Origin: Leuctra nigra
Lineage: Eukaryota > Arthropoda > Insecta > Plecoptera > Leuctridae
Length of the DNA: 64,000 bases
Direction: 5' to 3'
Assembly (NCBI GenBank): GCA_934045905.1
Contig: OW203766.1
Span: forward strand, 21,198,309-21,262,308
The notes under the pieces were generated by a model. The model was given only the letters and a program-made list of their open reading frames with translations, made no database searches and had not been told where the DNA came from. The position numbers and the translations under genes are program-made. Position 1 is the first letter of the stretch. Each line of letters begins with the position of its first letter. Positions 10,401 to 23,427 of the stretch are shown here, one piece after another.

Positions 10401-13400
10401 TAAACCCACTGAACTTGTATACTTCGTGCAGCAGAAAATTCAACTTGCATCACTCCTTTTTTGAGTATAAAACAACTGAAAATTAAAAAATAATTTTCCA
10501 TAAAATCTATAAAAAAAACATTTTCTTGGCGGAAACAAGCTCGTCAGCTTCAGTTAGCGAATCAATATTTTGTTGTGACAACAGTCAGTCGATTTGCTCA
10601 AATAAACAACCTAAAGGAATAAAAGCATTAATTTCACAAATTATTTAATTTCCCAATGGGTTCAAATTCATATAAATAGAACAATTGCCCTTAATAGACG
10701 TCGAATCGAAAAGTATACGTCACTCGTAAGATCGTAAAATGAGACCACAGCTTTAATATTTCCAATGCTCTACATGCATTTCCATCTTCAAAATGCTTCA
10801 AACACTACACATCCACTTCAGTTCCAGCCTCAGGTGGAGCGTAGTGTCAGACTTGAATAAAATAACTATTAGTCTAGATATTAGATTGTCGGGTGCAGAA
10901 CATCAGAAGCGGCTGGCAGAAGCGTAGACCACACCGCAAATTGAGTAACACACAGACACTAAACGCTTTTCTCCTCTCTACGGCGATGAAATATGGATGA
11001 GTGCTTGGAATATTTCCCACCCATTCACGAGTCCATGAAGCTAAATAATTCAAAAATATCCACCCACATTTCGCAAACTGCATTTACGAGCAGCATAGTG
11101 TTACCGTGCAATTGCATAAGGTTACTTCACAGGTCTTTTCTTCGAGCTTTCCGAGTTTCTGACGCAATAAGATCGTTATACTTTGCGCCATTTGCGATCA
11201 AGATAATTATGTAAGAAGTACGATATAGTCGTTACTTGATGGAAGGTTGTGAAACTTTGGAACTGTGTCATTTATTGCAAAGAGAAAATCAAGAATGAAA
11301 CACTTGTGAAATGATATTATTCCCTTGGATTTCAATAGACACAATTTCAATATCATATTGGTTCGCATGTCTTCCGTAATCTAACGCATCCCTGATTTCA
11401 TTAATGATTGTTATCAGTTATCACACATGTTTCAAAATGATTTATTCTCCTACCTTTGACATTTTATGACAAGACACTTTAGGCATTGTTCGTTTTCTTC
11501 ACAAGTCAAATAATTGAACTTACCAAGTTCTTGAAACTTTTCTTTTAGAAACTCAACTACTTTTCATTCAATTTATATTTTTATATCCAACCTGTTTTAA
11601 TAACAAAGTGCTAAAGTAAACGGTTTATGACAAATAAGTAAATGGAAGTGAAATGCAAGCAATGAAATTGTTGGTTTGTCGGTAGAGAGCCGAAAATGAA
11701 AATGAGTGTGTCCTTTTATCGGAAACATCTAAATTTGTGAATTCCAAATGGCACATCAATTAAACGAATAGGTTGGTTATAAATTGAACCACTTCATTAA
11801 TTAATCCGAATTCCACTTGTTCTTCCCGCCTCCTCTAAAAAAATCTCGACATCCACGTTCTCTTTCGCAGCAGGGACTCAATATATTTATTTATAAACCT
11901 TTCAAGCAATTATTTTAAAGAATATTGTTATCATTATAAAGAATATTGTTATCAAATAGGTACCGGAAGGTGTTTAGATATGATAATCCAGTGTCAGACA
12001 AGGAATTTAAATTTTCCATGGATTGCTGCCGTAAGAATAACAAAAACGTATATCTAAAACAAATTCTCTTGATTGTGAAGAAATACTACAGGTGACCAAA
12101 TATCAAACGCCGAAATCTATTTTTCAAAACGCAAAGAAAAGGTATATATTTTTTGTGAATATGAACATTATCCCGGGCCTGAGCTGCCCAGACTCTCGTA
12201 TGTTTCGTGTGCATACGTGTTTTAAATAACCGTCCCGTACGAACAGAGTATTAATAAAATTTTATTATATGTTCATTATTAGGAATGCACTTTGAATTAA
12301 CTTAGAATTAGACAGTCTTGGGAAAGTACTATAAGGATTGTTATATTCGAACAATAGTTAAATAGGGAATAAAAGTTGAGAACCCCTAAAATTCGATTCA
12401 TGGTCTCTATGTGTCTTGGTTCGTCACCACAAAAATGTCAAAACATTTTTATGACACGTATAAACATCTTTCTTAACACAATATCATCAACCCCAATATG
12501 AAATCGCCGCCATTTTAAGTGATCTAAGTCGCATGTTATCGCCTCTGTCAAGTTCAGACATAAACGCCAGTGTTGCCTAATCGTCGTCCATATAAACCCG
12601 CGTAAACTGGAAGATAAAAAGATAAAACCAGGCGGGCGTGCGCTAGAGCTCAGTGTGTGACAGATTTTATCCAGCGCCGAATCACTCTTCGATATAGGGG
12701 TAGTAAATTTCACTTGAACAAAGTCGATTACTAGCCGATGATCAAACGCGTCGTGCACAATAAAACGCGAGAGGCAAACGCCACAAATCTTTCGCCTCGT
12801 TCGTTTTTTTTCATCCTCTCTTTAACTCCTGCTTTCTCTCTGTGTTTCATTTGGTGGATAAAGAGAGAGAGATAAGTACCTATTGAACACTTTTACCAGA
12901 TTAATATAATGCGTTGGTACAAACGATTTGTGATTAGATTTATTTCGTTTTAGATTGGACCGCCCACACTTTTGACCTTTGTGTATATATAAGTACGTGG
13001 GTCATAAAGGAAGGGATTTGTTTTTTGTCTATTCGCATCTCATTGCTTTGTTTGCCGAACTCATTTGTCACCAGATCGTGCCTAAATCGATGCATGGCCA
13101 ATTTAGATGCGTACACAAGACTTTGTACCAGGAAGGAGGTAATTTGATCATCAAAAAGTCAGCGTGAGCCGAACTAAAGTCAAAACCCCAAATTTTCCTT
13201 CACTTTCAAAATGGCGGCCGTCACACAACTTTAATAGGCTGACGAAACTGAAATGTGAAAAGTATAAGAAAAGTTAAAATACGTATTATGTTTACGAATG
13301 AATGTGATACAAAGATTGATAAAATATAAGTTATGAATAAAACTTCTCGATTATCACGCAGCGGAAGAAAGATTGCCCCATCTTTGAGAAACCTCGTTCT

Positions 13401-13520
13401 TGTGTATCTCTGTCAAATCATATTTCAATTCGTTTGTGTTGTGGTGAAATTCATCAGGCATAGTCTTACAATCCTAAGATTTGCAGAAATGATTGAGAAT
13501 TGACGATATTTAATTTACTA
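10401..13520. other. Non-coding stretch
   Basis: No gene recognised. The 106-codon minus frame at 12438-12758 has no family motif. Small direct repeats (AAAGAATATTGTTATC twice, 11918-11955) occur. A TATATAAG box-like motif lies at 12985-12992, upstream of an unassigned 62-codon frame. The segment 13045-13140 shares CCTAAATCGATG and neighbouring bases with the minus strand of 40.0-40.1 kb, suggesting an old dispersed repeat. Confidence 0.45.
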
Positions 13521-13522
13521 AG

Positions 13523-13652
13523 GGCCAGTCTTTCAATACGCTGCCAACTTTTAAACGGTTGACCGTATTGTCATGGCAACAACAACTAATGACATTCCTA
13601 GAATGACCGTGTTACCTTAATTACTGGTTTTCGCAGAGTACTGAAAAACTGC
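13523..13652. mobile_element. Short MITE, family B, copy 1
   Basis: About 130 bp beginning GGCCAGTCTTTCAATAC and ending with the inverted GCAGAGTACTGAAAAACTG. The interior ATTGTCATGGCAACAAC-x-AATGACAT is shared with copies at 36.66, 21.85 (reverse) and 46.41 kb. It is non-coding. The terminal inverted repeats of about 20 bp with mismatches and the very short length suit a MITE; the superfamily is not determined. Confidence 0.65.
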
Positions 13653-13946
13653 ACATAAATATAATAATACATTTGTAAAACTCTATTTGATTCCCGTGTA
13701 GTGTAATCGAGCCTTGGCCACGCAGCTTTGTAAACTCAGTGAAGGAATCTAATGACTAAAGTCTTATCGAACCCGCCTTCTTTTGTGTGTGCGAGAAGTC
13801 TTAAAGCCACGTCGTAAGAAACAAAAGACTGGCGACGGAGTCTTTGTTTAAAGCCGCGCTGGCTGGGTGAACCACAGAGTCTATTTGTTTCGTACGCGTA
13901 GGTGTTTTCCAAGATCTCCACCAGGGGTGTTTAAACTCCATTCCCG

Positions 13947-14321
13947 CCGTTGGCTGGGTAGTGAGTTTGACCTTGAAGAGTTTTTTTAATCGATTTTTAT
14001 CAATATCTTTTACCAAAGTAATTGTTAACAAAATAAGGCTTTGTACGAGTAATTAGAACAGTTCAATGAAAATAATTCATATTTGTAATGGTTTATTAGA
14101 TTTTCTTTGTCCTACAGACGTTTAGTGTCCGAAAATTAGTAAAATTACGGAACTAAACATCTGTTTGACAAATAAAACTAATAACTTATTCCAAACTATG
14201 AAATTATTTTCATTGAACTGTTCTGAATACTCGTACAAAGCCCTATTTTGTTAACAATTACATTGGGATAAAAATCGATTACAAATTCTTCAAGGCCACG
14301 CTCACTACTCAGCCCTCTTAA
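13947..14321. mobile_element. Foldback MITE family A, copy 2 (inverted relative to copy 1)
   Basis: It is nearly collinear with the reverse complement of 6792-7180: left GGCTGGGTAGTGAGTTTGAC, right CACTACTCAGCCCTCTTAA. Both arms fold on each other. The right end keeps TTAA (14318-14321); the left end (GTTGG in place of TTAAGACGG) is eroded. Non-coding. Confidence 0.8.
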
Positions 14322-14464
14322 TTTCAGTGTTGAAACTCAAGAAATCAATTAAATTAATACAAGATTCCATCAGTCGACTGAGTTTGTATCTTTGTTTCTC
14401 ACAGTAGAGAAATAAATACTGGGAAGGTTCCCTACTAAAAGAAGGACCAACTGCTTCCCTTACA

Positions 14465-14560
14465 TATTTTATCATCATCTCCAAATCATCCTCAGCTGTC
14501 ATTCATCCGTCACCATTTGCTTAATTGCAGAACAGTGCGAAGTGAATCACAATAGAATAG
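14465..14560 (+). repeat. SINE-type 3' tail fragment
   Basis: The stretch contains an ATCATC-rich segment followed by CTTAATTGCAGAACAGTGCG, closely matching the end of the tRNA-derived repeat at 47262-47480 (CTAATTGCAGAAAAGTGCG). It is probably a 5'-truncated copy of the same SINE family. Confidence 0.4.
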
Positions 14561-17500
14561 TTTCTGAGCTGAGCTTGATTCAGGTTATGTATTTTAGAAC
14601 AAAATTTAACGATTGAGCTTCTTGTTATCATATTTGCTACTTTCATACATTTGATAATACGTCGCCTGTTGGGTCCTAATTAAAATATTTCATTATTCGC
14701 CAATTATAAACCAATTAATATTAATCTCGTTCCTCTATTGCATTATTTCATGGCCCAGTACATTCAGACCAACAGCTTTATGAGTCATTTAGGAAGAATT
14801 GAAATGAGTAATCTGAAATGAGTCGAAACTCCTCTCGAGCATGAACACCTAATATTGTCGCTATGCGCACGACGCCGTGTATTCCCACATCGTGCGAATA
14901 GTCACGCTGTCTTGGGTTTAGAGGTCGAGGGTTTTTCACAGCCTCTGTGAAACCCTTTAGAAACCGCAGAGAGCGTCCCTGGTTCATGAAGCAGAACCCA
15001 CAATGTGGGACGCTTGCGTCGGCGTCGGTTAAATTCCATAATCAAGTTTCATATCAAAATATATCGACATACTCTGGATTCATGAACGTAGGACGTATCA
15101 GTCGAACGTTATTGAAGGGAATATAGAATATGTGGTCGGGCTTTTTCACTTTTTTGAAGCTATGAGTTGTCTTGTGTCCAATTAAAAAATCACCTTAAAG
15201 TTGAGCTTTCTTGTTTCTAATTCAACTGTTGACAAATATAACTCAAGAATTGAAAATTTTTCGTTATACATCATGCTACAACATTTTGTAGCAACCATTT
15301 AAAAAAAGACTCTTTAAATTTAAAATAAGAATGTTTGTCACTATCAATTTTGTTTGTGGCGTTACATATAAAATAGCTCACGACTTAACTTGAAATTTGC
15401 CAATGTTGTTTTGAAATAGTTTTTGTTTGTTTGGTTTACAGACTTGTAATTTGCCCATCCCTTAATGAGGGTTATATATCTGGAGTCATAGTTATCACGT
15501 AGTTAGTAATAATTGTTAATCATGAAGTTACAACAATATTATGACTGTCCATAACTTGATGTCAGTAATTGGCAATTAGTAAGATCTATTCACAGTACAT
15601 CAGTGCGATGGAATAAGTCCAGTTAATTATAGTTATCCTTTTTCTATGGTTTTACTTTTATGCTTCATGTTCTTGGTTATCCTCTACAATATTGTGTCAG
15701 ATAAATATACAAGGTTATGATTGTACGAAGGAAAAGTTAAGCCACAAACATGAACTTTACATGCAATATAATGTAGTGATGATTTATGTAGAAATATCGG
15801 TTTGGTATTCACTGGTACATTTATTTCGTTAATAAGGTACGTCAATATGCAATACTGTAGTCTAGTTTTTAATTTGTCTGAAGTCCAAAAACGCTCAACT
15901 TTATAGTGAACTTTTAGCAACTTATTCTCACTTCCCAGGAAAGAAAACATAGTATTGTTCTAATCAAAAAAAAAGATCTTATTAATAAACTCTCTTTTAG
16001 TTTAAACATATTTTCTAAACGTGGCAAAATCAACGAACTCGCTAAATTCTACGAACTTTGCCTCTAACCTACTCTAAGTTTCTAACCTACTTGTAGATGA
16101 TTTGACCCCGGTTGTGTAACATGCTACAACTACTCGACTAAATCCTACTGGATATTAGATTGCAGTGCAATGTTCCTAGATTACAGCAAGTATAAGATTG
16201 GATTTGCAGCAAATACAGTTACTGAGTTTACAGTCACTCGGTGTACTATTTCCCTTGGATACCAAAATTGACCAATTACAATAATCCAATGTAACATGAC
16301 TCCTAAGAAACACGATCTCCGGAAAGACCTATAATGATACAAACAAATAAAAATGTAGGTCAATTTTGTCAAAGGTTACAAAGCCACACAAAGTAAAAAG
16401 CTTAGAAATGGAATTTCGAATAACGACATAAAACTGAAGCCGACTTTTTGAAAATGAACTGGACACTCAGCTTTTATCCACTCGCAAAGCTTAATTAAAT
16501 TTCATCTCATCCATTTTCAAGAGTCGTTCTTCTCAAACTCCCGTAGCTCCATAAAACCTTGTTTAACCCGCCTCTCTGAAACATCCATCCAATGACTGTC
16601 ATGTACACTTCGGGAAAGCGGGAGGAAAAACGCCTTGGCTCGAACCGGAAATGACGCGTCAGCCCACTTCCGGTCGCCGTTATTGGCGAGCGGAAAACCT
16701 TGTTAATATCGCTGTATGCATTTTAAACTCGATTTCACGAGATAAGTCTTGACACGGCGAATTGGGGAGCGGTTTTAAGGCTGTTGGATACGGCATTGAG
16801 GTTTAATTATGTTAAAAGGGGCGTTTATTTGTAGGATTTGAGGGCGTTATAAAATTTTAGCTAGAGGGTATAGTTACAAAGCAATCATTCAGTATTGAAC
16901 GATAAGGTTTTTAAGAGATAGCGATTGTATGCAATGCAAGTCCTTTTCAACTTAACCGTAAGTGAGAGAGTTGGAGGTGATGAAAGAAGCGATATTGTTA
17001 ATTGAATAGTTTTTTCTGATAACCTTCGATTCTTTTCATGGGGTTTCTCAATAACTTACCCAATTATTTCAAAATCATTCACTTCTTCCCCCATAACTTC
17101 CAATAATCATCATATATCCTCTATAATCCTCATAATAATCCTGGTAATCATTAATACATGCAAATTTACGAAACCGTAATCAATACCTGTATATTTATAC
17201 CAAATTGAAAGTATTGAGAAGCTAACTTTTCGAAAACTTGATATTATTTAAGTGTTCGATTCGAATATTTTATTTTAACGTGAAATAGGAAATTGGAAAA
17301 AATCGTGTCCTTAAATCGTTAATTACACTCTCAAAATCCGTCATTTTCTGGGAAGAACTGAGTTATCTATTCACTGGTGCTTGAATTCAGCTTGCCTGGG
17401 CCGTTTTATATACCTTCTCTCTCTCTCGATAATAGACTCATTTGATTAAGAATAAAGATTACTTGATGTCTATTCATCACACAAGAATCATTTTCATTCA

Positions 17501-19040
17501 TCGAGATCAGAATCTGTTATGTTTTAATTCCATCTGTTCCAAGAATATTCTCTCCAGCTTGAGAATGCTGGAAGTGAACTCGAGACGGCTGGAGTCTGAT
17601 TCTCTTAATCCTGGAACCTAAGACTCTAGCTAGTCTCTGACATTGGCGCTGACAGAACTAGTCAGCAGCTGACATCTTCATCAACTCGCTGATACGCAGT
17701 TCTAATCGATTTCCCCCCACCACAGCGTCTGCATAGCGTGACAAACAACCGTTTTTATTTTTGTGAAATAAAATAATAATCGCATGGAAAATGTCATTGT
17801 GCCTTTTGTTGAACACCAACATCGATATCTTATTTTTATAGAAAAGTAACGGAATGATTTTCTTAGATGCGAAATATGTTTTATTGTTAGCGTGAGCCTT
17901 CTATAGAAAAGTACAGTTTACACTTTCAAATTCGTAGCTATATTGAGAACTCAAAACGCCGCTACTGACTCTAAGTTTATCCACTCCAGTTGGTTACACA
18001 GTAGATAATAATGGAGCCAAGGATGACTCTATAATGTTCAATAATGATATAAAATGCATCTTACGTAAAAAAATTACAATTGCAATCTAATTACTATTAA
18101 ATTAAGGGACGAATCAATCATACGAACTAAAATAAACCAAAGTAACGTCAACCCTTACTGCCAAGTGATGCTATTTGCTTTTTATGTCTCTCGTAGCTAA
18201 ATAATTATTATCACTTACAATATGAAGTGTGGCATACGTCAATTTATTTAAGTTCTTGTGCATCAGAAGAATGTATTGAGTGATTTTGTAAATTTAGCTT
18301 CCGATTATTTATAAAATGATGTAACCTAGAAATTAGGAGTATAAAAGTGCTAATCTCTTTTTCATTTTGCTACCCAAAGAATGATGCAAAAGAGATTTTG
18401 AATTGAATAATGTCACGGACAATAGTTTTGTTGGCTCATGATTATTTTATTTATCACGTCTCCAGATTTACAGCTACGGCGAAAAGCCCACAGCTATGTT
18501 TAATTTTAGTACTCGGGGTAGCATAATTACTCCCAAGCTTTTATTTTAAATATTTTACAATGAAAAATGAATGAAAAATAAAGTGTATTTTTAATGACAT
18601 AGAGTGGGTCGTAAAATTATAACTTGCAAATGAAAACATACTAAGAGAATCATCTCCGAATGAACTAAAATAAGAAGAATGTATAAATATAACATAATAT
18701 ATTATAATATACTTAATAATCAGTAGCTTTTCTATATCGTCTTTGCATTTTGAATTGTGTAATTCTGCCTTAATGAAGTGCGACCGCAATGATTCAAACA
18801 GCCAAGTCCTATTATCTTGTTTTCCATTTCCTATTTTCACAAACAGGAATATAGGAAATGTCTAGCAGTTGACACACCATCAACCCGAGTACGTATTTTC
18901 TTGATGAATCTGCACTTGCATCAGTCAATGTCTCCATTTGATATATTCAATCCTATGATTGGCTGCGGAATACAGTTCGCTCATTCCAATGTAATTATTG
19001 TAATTTATTCAGCGCGAGAGTAAAAGTCAAATCAATAGCT

Positions 19041-19041
<1 letters not shown>
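14561..19041. other. Non-coding stretch
   Basis: No gene recognised. A GC-richer segment at 16590-16810 contains inverted ACCGGAA/TTCCGGT (about 16641-16674), an ETS-like pair. TA-rich low-complexity sequence surrounds 18660-18720. The remaining open frames are short and unrecognisable. Confidence 0.5.

Positions 19042-19076
<35 letters not shown>
19042..19076 (+). repeat. Poly-C tract, 35 bases
   Basis: An uninterrupted run of 35 C. This is an exceptional length for a C homopolymer in AT-rich DNA; the true length may differ because such runs are hard to sequence. Confidence 0.9.
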
Positions 19077-19077
<1 letters not shown>

Positions 19078-19379
19078 TGATCGTTAGGAATCGATTAATG
19101 ACGGCTGTATTTAGCGATTTGTTTAACCTATAGGTAGTTGCGTGGTGTGCAGAATTCAAGATAAGTCATTAAAGGTCAAGCTTAGATATCGATGTGAGTG
19201 GAGGGGCCAGTTTATTACGTCATATTATGTTAAGGAAACATAAGCGTACGTGATTATACTTACTTTTCCATTTACCTCTGGTCTTACCAGTGCTATTTAG
19301 TTAAATAACTTGAAGATCAACACGAGGAATATGTTAAAATGCATACTGATCTATAGGATAAAATAAAAACACTGTGCCA

Positions 19380-19445
19380 TAAAATGGACCGCGATATTTC
19401 GCCGACGCGTTCGGTCGACTTCCTCAGGTGAGACTGAGGAGACAA
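19380..19445. repeat. Retroelement-type tail motif with strong stem
   Basis: On the minus strand the order is CTGAGGA, a stem (GTCGAC pairing with GTCGGC around CGAACGC), then GAAATATCGCGG. This arrangement recurs near the ends of many invertebrate retroelements and resembles part of a hammerhead core, but the third helix is missing. I treat it as a repeat remnant. Confidence 0.35.
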
Positions 19446-19929
19446 CACCAAAACAAAACAAAACGAAATGCTATAGCTTAATGACACCTACTGAGCAACC
19501 GGCGAATTTGTCCCACGCATAAACAAATCTCACACAACCGGCCGCACAATACTGCGCCATGAGTCATCGAAGAAATCGGTTTGCTGATCTAGTGGAGCGG
19601 TCGCTCCACCCAGCCAAGTCGTACTATACACTCACACTCACTCAACATACCGTAAATGCCTAATAAACTGAGGAGCAGACCAAACACTTTTACTGTAAGC
19701 AACAACATGGCATTTTCGGCCTACTGGATCTCAAAATTGGGAAATCTCACATTGTTGCGAAATAACTTAATTTCGAGCTATGGCCCACCTGACAACATAT
19801 ACCAAATTTGGGAACAATACGTTATGCCGTTTGGGTGCTAGAGGGCCGTGAAAACAGTGAAATTACACCCCTTTTAAAAGCTATCTGATGATGATGATTC
19901 AGATATCAGGAAACGTTGCTATCACTGCC

Positions 19930-20360
19930 ACAGCCTAAACGGCTGAACCGATCGATATGAAAATTTTACCACATGTGCACTTTTGGCGTCTAATGATACC
20001 TTTGTTCTTATAAATTTTTTGTGCCGCCATTTTTAAACCGGAAGTGACGTCATATATCAAAAACGGCTGGACCGATTAGAACGAAATTAGCGCCATTCGA
20101 TTTAGAAGGTCATCTATAAGGAATACCAATAGTGAAAGAAGAAATGTTCTATAACCTAAACCGGAAATGACGTCATAAAAATTACAAATCTGACTAAAAT
20201 CATCTCTTATATCAATAACTACATATTCAGAAGGCTTATAATGTTACATAACATTAATAGATACAAATTTTAGGTGGCAGTGATGTCAACCGCCATTTTG
20301 AAAACCGGAAGTGATGCCGTAACTCGAGAACGGCTGGACCGATTGGAACGAAACTTTTGC
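19930..20360 (+). repeat. Imperfect tandem repeat with ACGGCTGGACCGATT units
   Basis: Three copies of the motif ACGGCTG(G/A)ACCGAT are spaced through this segment. Two of them (20022-20090 and 20290-20358) share about 68 bp including CCGCCATTTT, AACCGGAAGTGA and the CGGCTGGACCGATT block. Palindromic TGACGTCA occurs at 20045-20052 and 20168-20175. The pattern suits an old transposable element with internal repeats; no coding frame survives. Confidence 0.55.
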
Positions 20361-20514
20361 TATACTTTGTAACATATTATTTATAGCATTAACACAGTAA
20401 CAAGCACAACTTTTCTTAGCAACCAAATCACAAAATCTTATTTTTTAAAAGAATTATAATCTTTGGTGCCACAATATGTTACAAGTTGTAAAAATAAACT
20501 GTAAAAAGGAGTGA

Positions 20515-20880
20515 TATCCCCATAAAAAACACTCCGTGTAAAAATACCAGCCAAGTCTCTTCAATTAAAAAAAAATAGAAGAAATCTAAAAATTCACCAC
20601 TGAACAGTAGTGATATCAAAAAATTGGCCAAGTCAAAACTTTTCAAAAAATACTTGGCGCATCGTTTTTTTTAGGACATGTGTAGATGAGTACATTTCAG
20701 TTCCTGACTACTTCTATACTATTTAAATGCATGATGCGCCAAGTATTTTTTGAAAAGTTTTGACTTGGCCAATTTTTTGATATCACTACTGTTCAGTGCT
20801 GAATTTTTAGATTTCTTATATTTTTTTTAATTGAAGAGACTTGGCTGGTATTTTTACACGGAGTGTTTTTTATGGGGTAT
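20515..20880. mobile_element. Foldback element with ~150-bp inverted arms
   Basis: The left arm begins CCCCATAAAAAACACTCCG (20518) and the right arm ends with its inverse at 20877. The arms run about 150 bp with few mismatches (for example AAAACTTTTCAAAAAATACTT and its partner) around a 60-bp unique centre. TAT flanks both sides (20515-20517 and 20878-20880), suggesting a 3-bp duplication. No open frame. A single-copy foldback in this window; the superfamily is uncertain. Confidence 0.8.
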
Positions 20881-21258
20881 CAATCTACGTTATTTAGGTT
20901 TGAGTTTAATATTTGTGTTAACTGTGGTAATGTAAGGACTATAATAATCAGATACATTGATACCGATTCCATTCCGCCAGTAAAAAGGACTGGAAATGTA
21001 TTTTTTGCCTCTAGGTGCCATAACTGAGATCAGCGATATCCCTCACACTGTAAGTTGGACATTGACATCAAAGCGGAATGGATAGATAGCAGATTTATTA
21101 CAATCCAGCTCAAAATTATTTCACACTGAAAAATGGTGGAAAAAGTAAAGCAATTTTTAGAAAAGAGAGAAATTTGTACGTGTTGAACTTTATTAATTAT
21201 AAATCATGAAAATGCTTACACATTCCTTTCAGAGCGGTCAAATATTACCTTGTTCAAA

Positions 21259-21300
21259 CTAGGGAAACTCTTAGTGTAACACGTTAATAATCAAGCTTTT
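21259..21300 (-). repeat. Helitron-like family 3' end, degenerate copy
   Basis: CTAG (21259-21262) is followed by GGAAACTCTTAGTGTAAC and ACGTTAATAATCAAGC, a diverged form of the family terminus. It retains the CTAG next to T on the minus strand. The body beyond is not confidently alignable. Confidence 0.45.
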
Positions 21301-21848
21301 GGTGTGAAAGTAGCTGAGCAGGGTTTTTATTTGAATTTCTTTGAATACATTTTACAAATATTTCAAAAAAAAATTAAAATGAGTAAGATGTCAACATTGT
21401 GCAGACGAATTGAACAGACTACCTAAACGCTTGAGTCACCTTAACGCCTGTCGGCATAACTTTCAATATTCATACATTCAATAGCGTGACCAGAAAATTT
21501 TCAAACTTTATTAACTCATGGTTATAATCTAGACCTACATTCGGTAAGGTTTTCGCGGAATGAAATCTCCACCTGCAGTTCTTTAGACTGCGACCAGAAC
21601 CCGTTGTGACGTAGGTGATGACAGATCATGCACTGACATGCAAACTTGAATGTTGCTAGAAACAATTGCAAGGTAAAGTTCGTCGGTAACTTACTTCTGT
21701 TCATGCTCGGTCAACCACATGGCACGAGGAGAAGTTGTCTGTCACCACTTGTAAAGTTTCTGTATGTTGACACACGGAGAGTTTTAGAGTTGGAAGTTAG
21801 TTTTCTTCAAAAAAAGTAACGTAGTTAATTATGTAGAAGAAAACTAAT

Positions 21849-21968
21849 GGGCAGTTTTTTAGTACTCTGTTAAAACCAGTGCCTAGTTAAGTTTAAACGG
21901 TCATTGCTGTCCATGGCAATATAGTCCTAATCAACTGTTTAAATTAGATAAGTTTTAAAAACTGGGCC
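21849..21968. mobile_element. Short MITE family B, copy 2 (reverse)
   Basis: It starts GGGCAGTTTTTTAGTACTCTG and ends AGTTTTAAAAACTGGGCC. The interior CCATGGCAATATAGTCCTAA is the reverse complement of the family core (TTAGGACT-x-TATTG-x-CATGG). About 120 bp, non-coding. Confidence 0.6.
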
Positions 21969-22857
21969 TAAGATTTGTTTTTAATAAGTTTTTGACTCCG
22001 TTCTTTTTTTGTCTCAAATCATTCATGACACGAATTGTTTCGATATTTCCTTTTGCGAAAATTGCATGTCATAGCCACGTCATGACCAATAACCATTATA
22101 ATTCTAAATTAATTCGTTACATTTTTACAAATAATTGCTTTTGAGAACGAAACTGATTTTTGTTGAATTTCAATAATCATTCAGAACTTCATACAATTCA
22201 TGGTATTGCCATGTTCTCCACAATTCAGTTCCGAGAGTTTCTAGTTTACAAGGTAAAAATCTGGTTTAAATTGAAAAATATGAATGAACTGCATATGATT
22301 TATTTATATTATGCAAGGCCAGAAGTTATTTACATTTTATAAGTCCTTCAACGTGATTTGCTCAACACATATTACTGATGCATTTCTTTAAAGTTATTCA
22401 ATCATAATTCAATCAAATACGATTTGAATTTATATTATATTTTCAATATCGAGTAGTTTTACATCGCACTTAAATTAGGTTCAAATATGATCGAAAACAT
22501 TAGCACATGTGCAATAAATTTAGAATCAGATTCGTTCACATTTGAATTGTACAGGGGAAAAACGCTATGAATCAATTATTTTTTTAATAGTATATTAAGG
22601 TGTAATCTTGCAGTGATGAGCTTTCAGGATCTACCCTAGGTTTTTAGAAAATATTGCCACAAAGTCTTGAAAAACGCAATTGAAATATCGATTTGTATGG
22701 AAGATAGATACAACTTTCAACATAAAACTTCGTATATCTCAGTTTCATCCGAATGTGACTCATAGCGTTCTTTCCCTGTACCCTTAATTTGTTTTGTCTT
22801 CGGAGTTGCTCATTTTAGTAGTCATCTTTTCAAGGGGCTCGTGGTAGTAGCACGTCT
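21969..22857. other. Non-coding AT-rich stretch
   Basis: No feature recognised beyond very short chance frames. Confidence 0.5.
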
Positions 22858-23427
22858 CTTAGCTGCCACCCACCCCCGTGTCAATATCGTTTGTCTTGCT
22901 GCCACCCACTACCGTGTCAATAGCGTGTGTCTTGCTGCCACCCACCCCCGTGTCAATATCGTATGTCTTGCTGCCACCCACCCCCGTGTCAATAGCGTGT
23001 GTCTTGCTGCCACCCACTCCCGTGTCAATAGCGTATGTCTTGCTGCCACCCACTCCCGTGGCAATAGCGTATGTCTTGCTGCCACCCACTCCCGTGTCAA
23101 TAGCGTATGTCTTGCTGCCACCCACCCCCGTGTCAATAGCGTATGTCTAGCTGCCACCCACCCCCGTGTCAATAGCGTATGTCTTGCTGCCACCCACTCC
23201 CGTGTCAATAGCGTATGTCTTGCTGCCACCCACTCCCGTGTCAATAGCGTATGTCTTGCTGCCACCCACCGCCGTGTCAATAGCGTATGTCTTGCTGCCA
23301 CCCACCCCCGTGTCAATAGCTTATGTCTTGCTGCCACCCACCCCCGTGTCAATAGCGTATGTCTTGCTGCCACCCACCTCCGTGTCAATAGCGTATGTCT
23401 TGCTGCCACCCACTCCCGTGGTAACAA
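22858..23427 (+). repeat. 36-bp minisatellite, about 16 copies
   Basis: Consensus in two pieces: CTTGCTGCCACCCACCCCCG then TGTCAATAGCGTATGT. The 16 units differ by one to three substitutions and keep a strict 36-bp period. Because 36 is a multiple of three and the unit has no stop in several frames, long frames appear on both strands (227 codons at 22841-23524 on +, with a 12-residue repeat containing CLAATHPRVNS; 173 codons at 22909-23430 on -). Substitutions fall without obvious preference for third positions in any frame, so I do not call a gene. Confidence 0.9.

Noticed and set aside
12979..13167. TATA-box-driven small gene (TATATAAG at 12985-12992)
   Set aside because: The ATG lies before or at the TATA motif, the peptide is unrecognised, and part of the segment is repeat-like.
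19380..19445. Hammerhead ribozyme-like core on the minus strand (CTGAGGA, stem II, GAAA)
   Set aside because: A 6-bp stem II is present with an extra base, but stem III and its closing bases are not visible. Similar partial patterns at 2411-2445 and 19885-19925 also lack the third helix.
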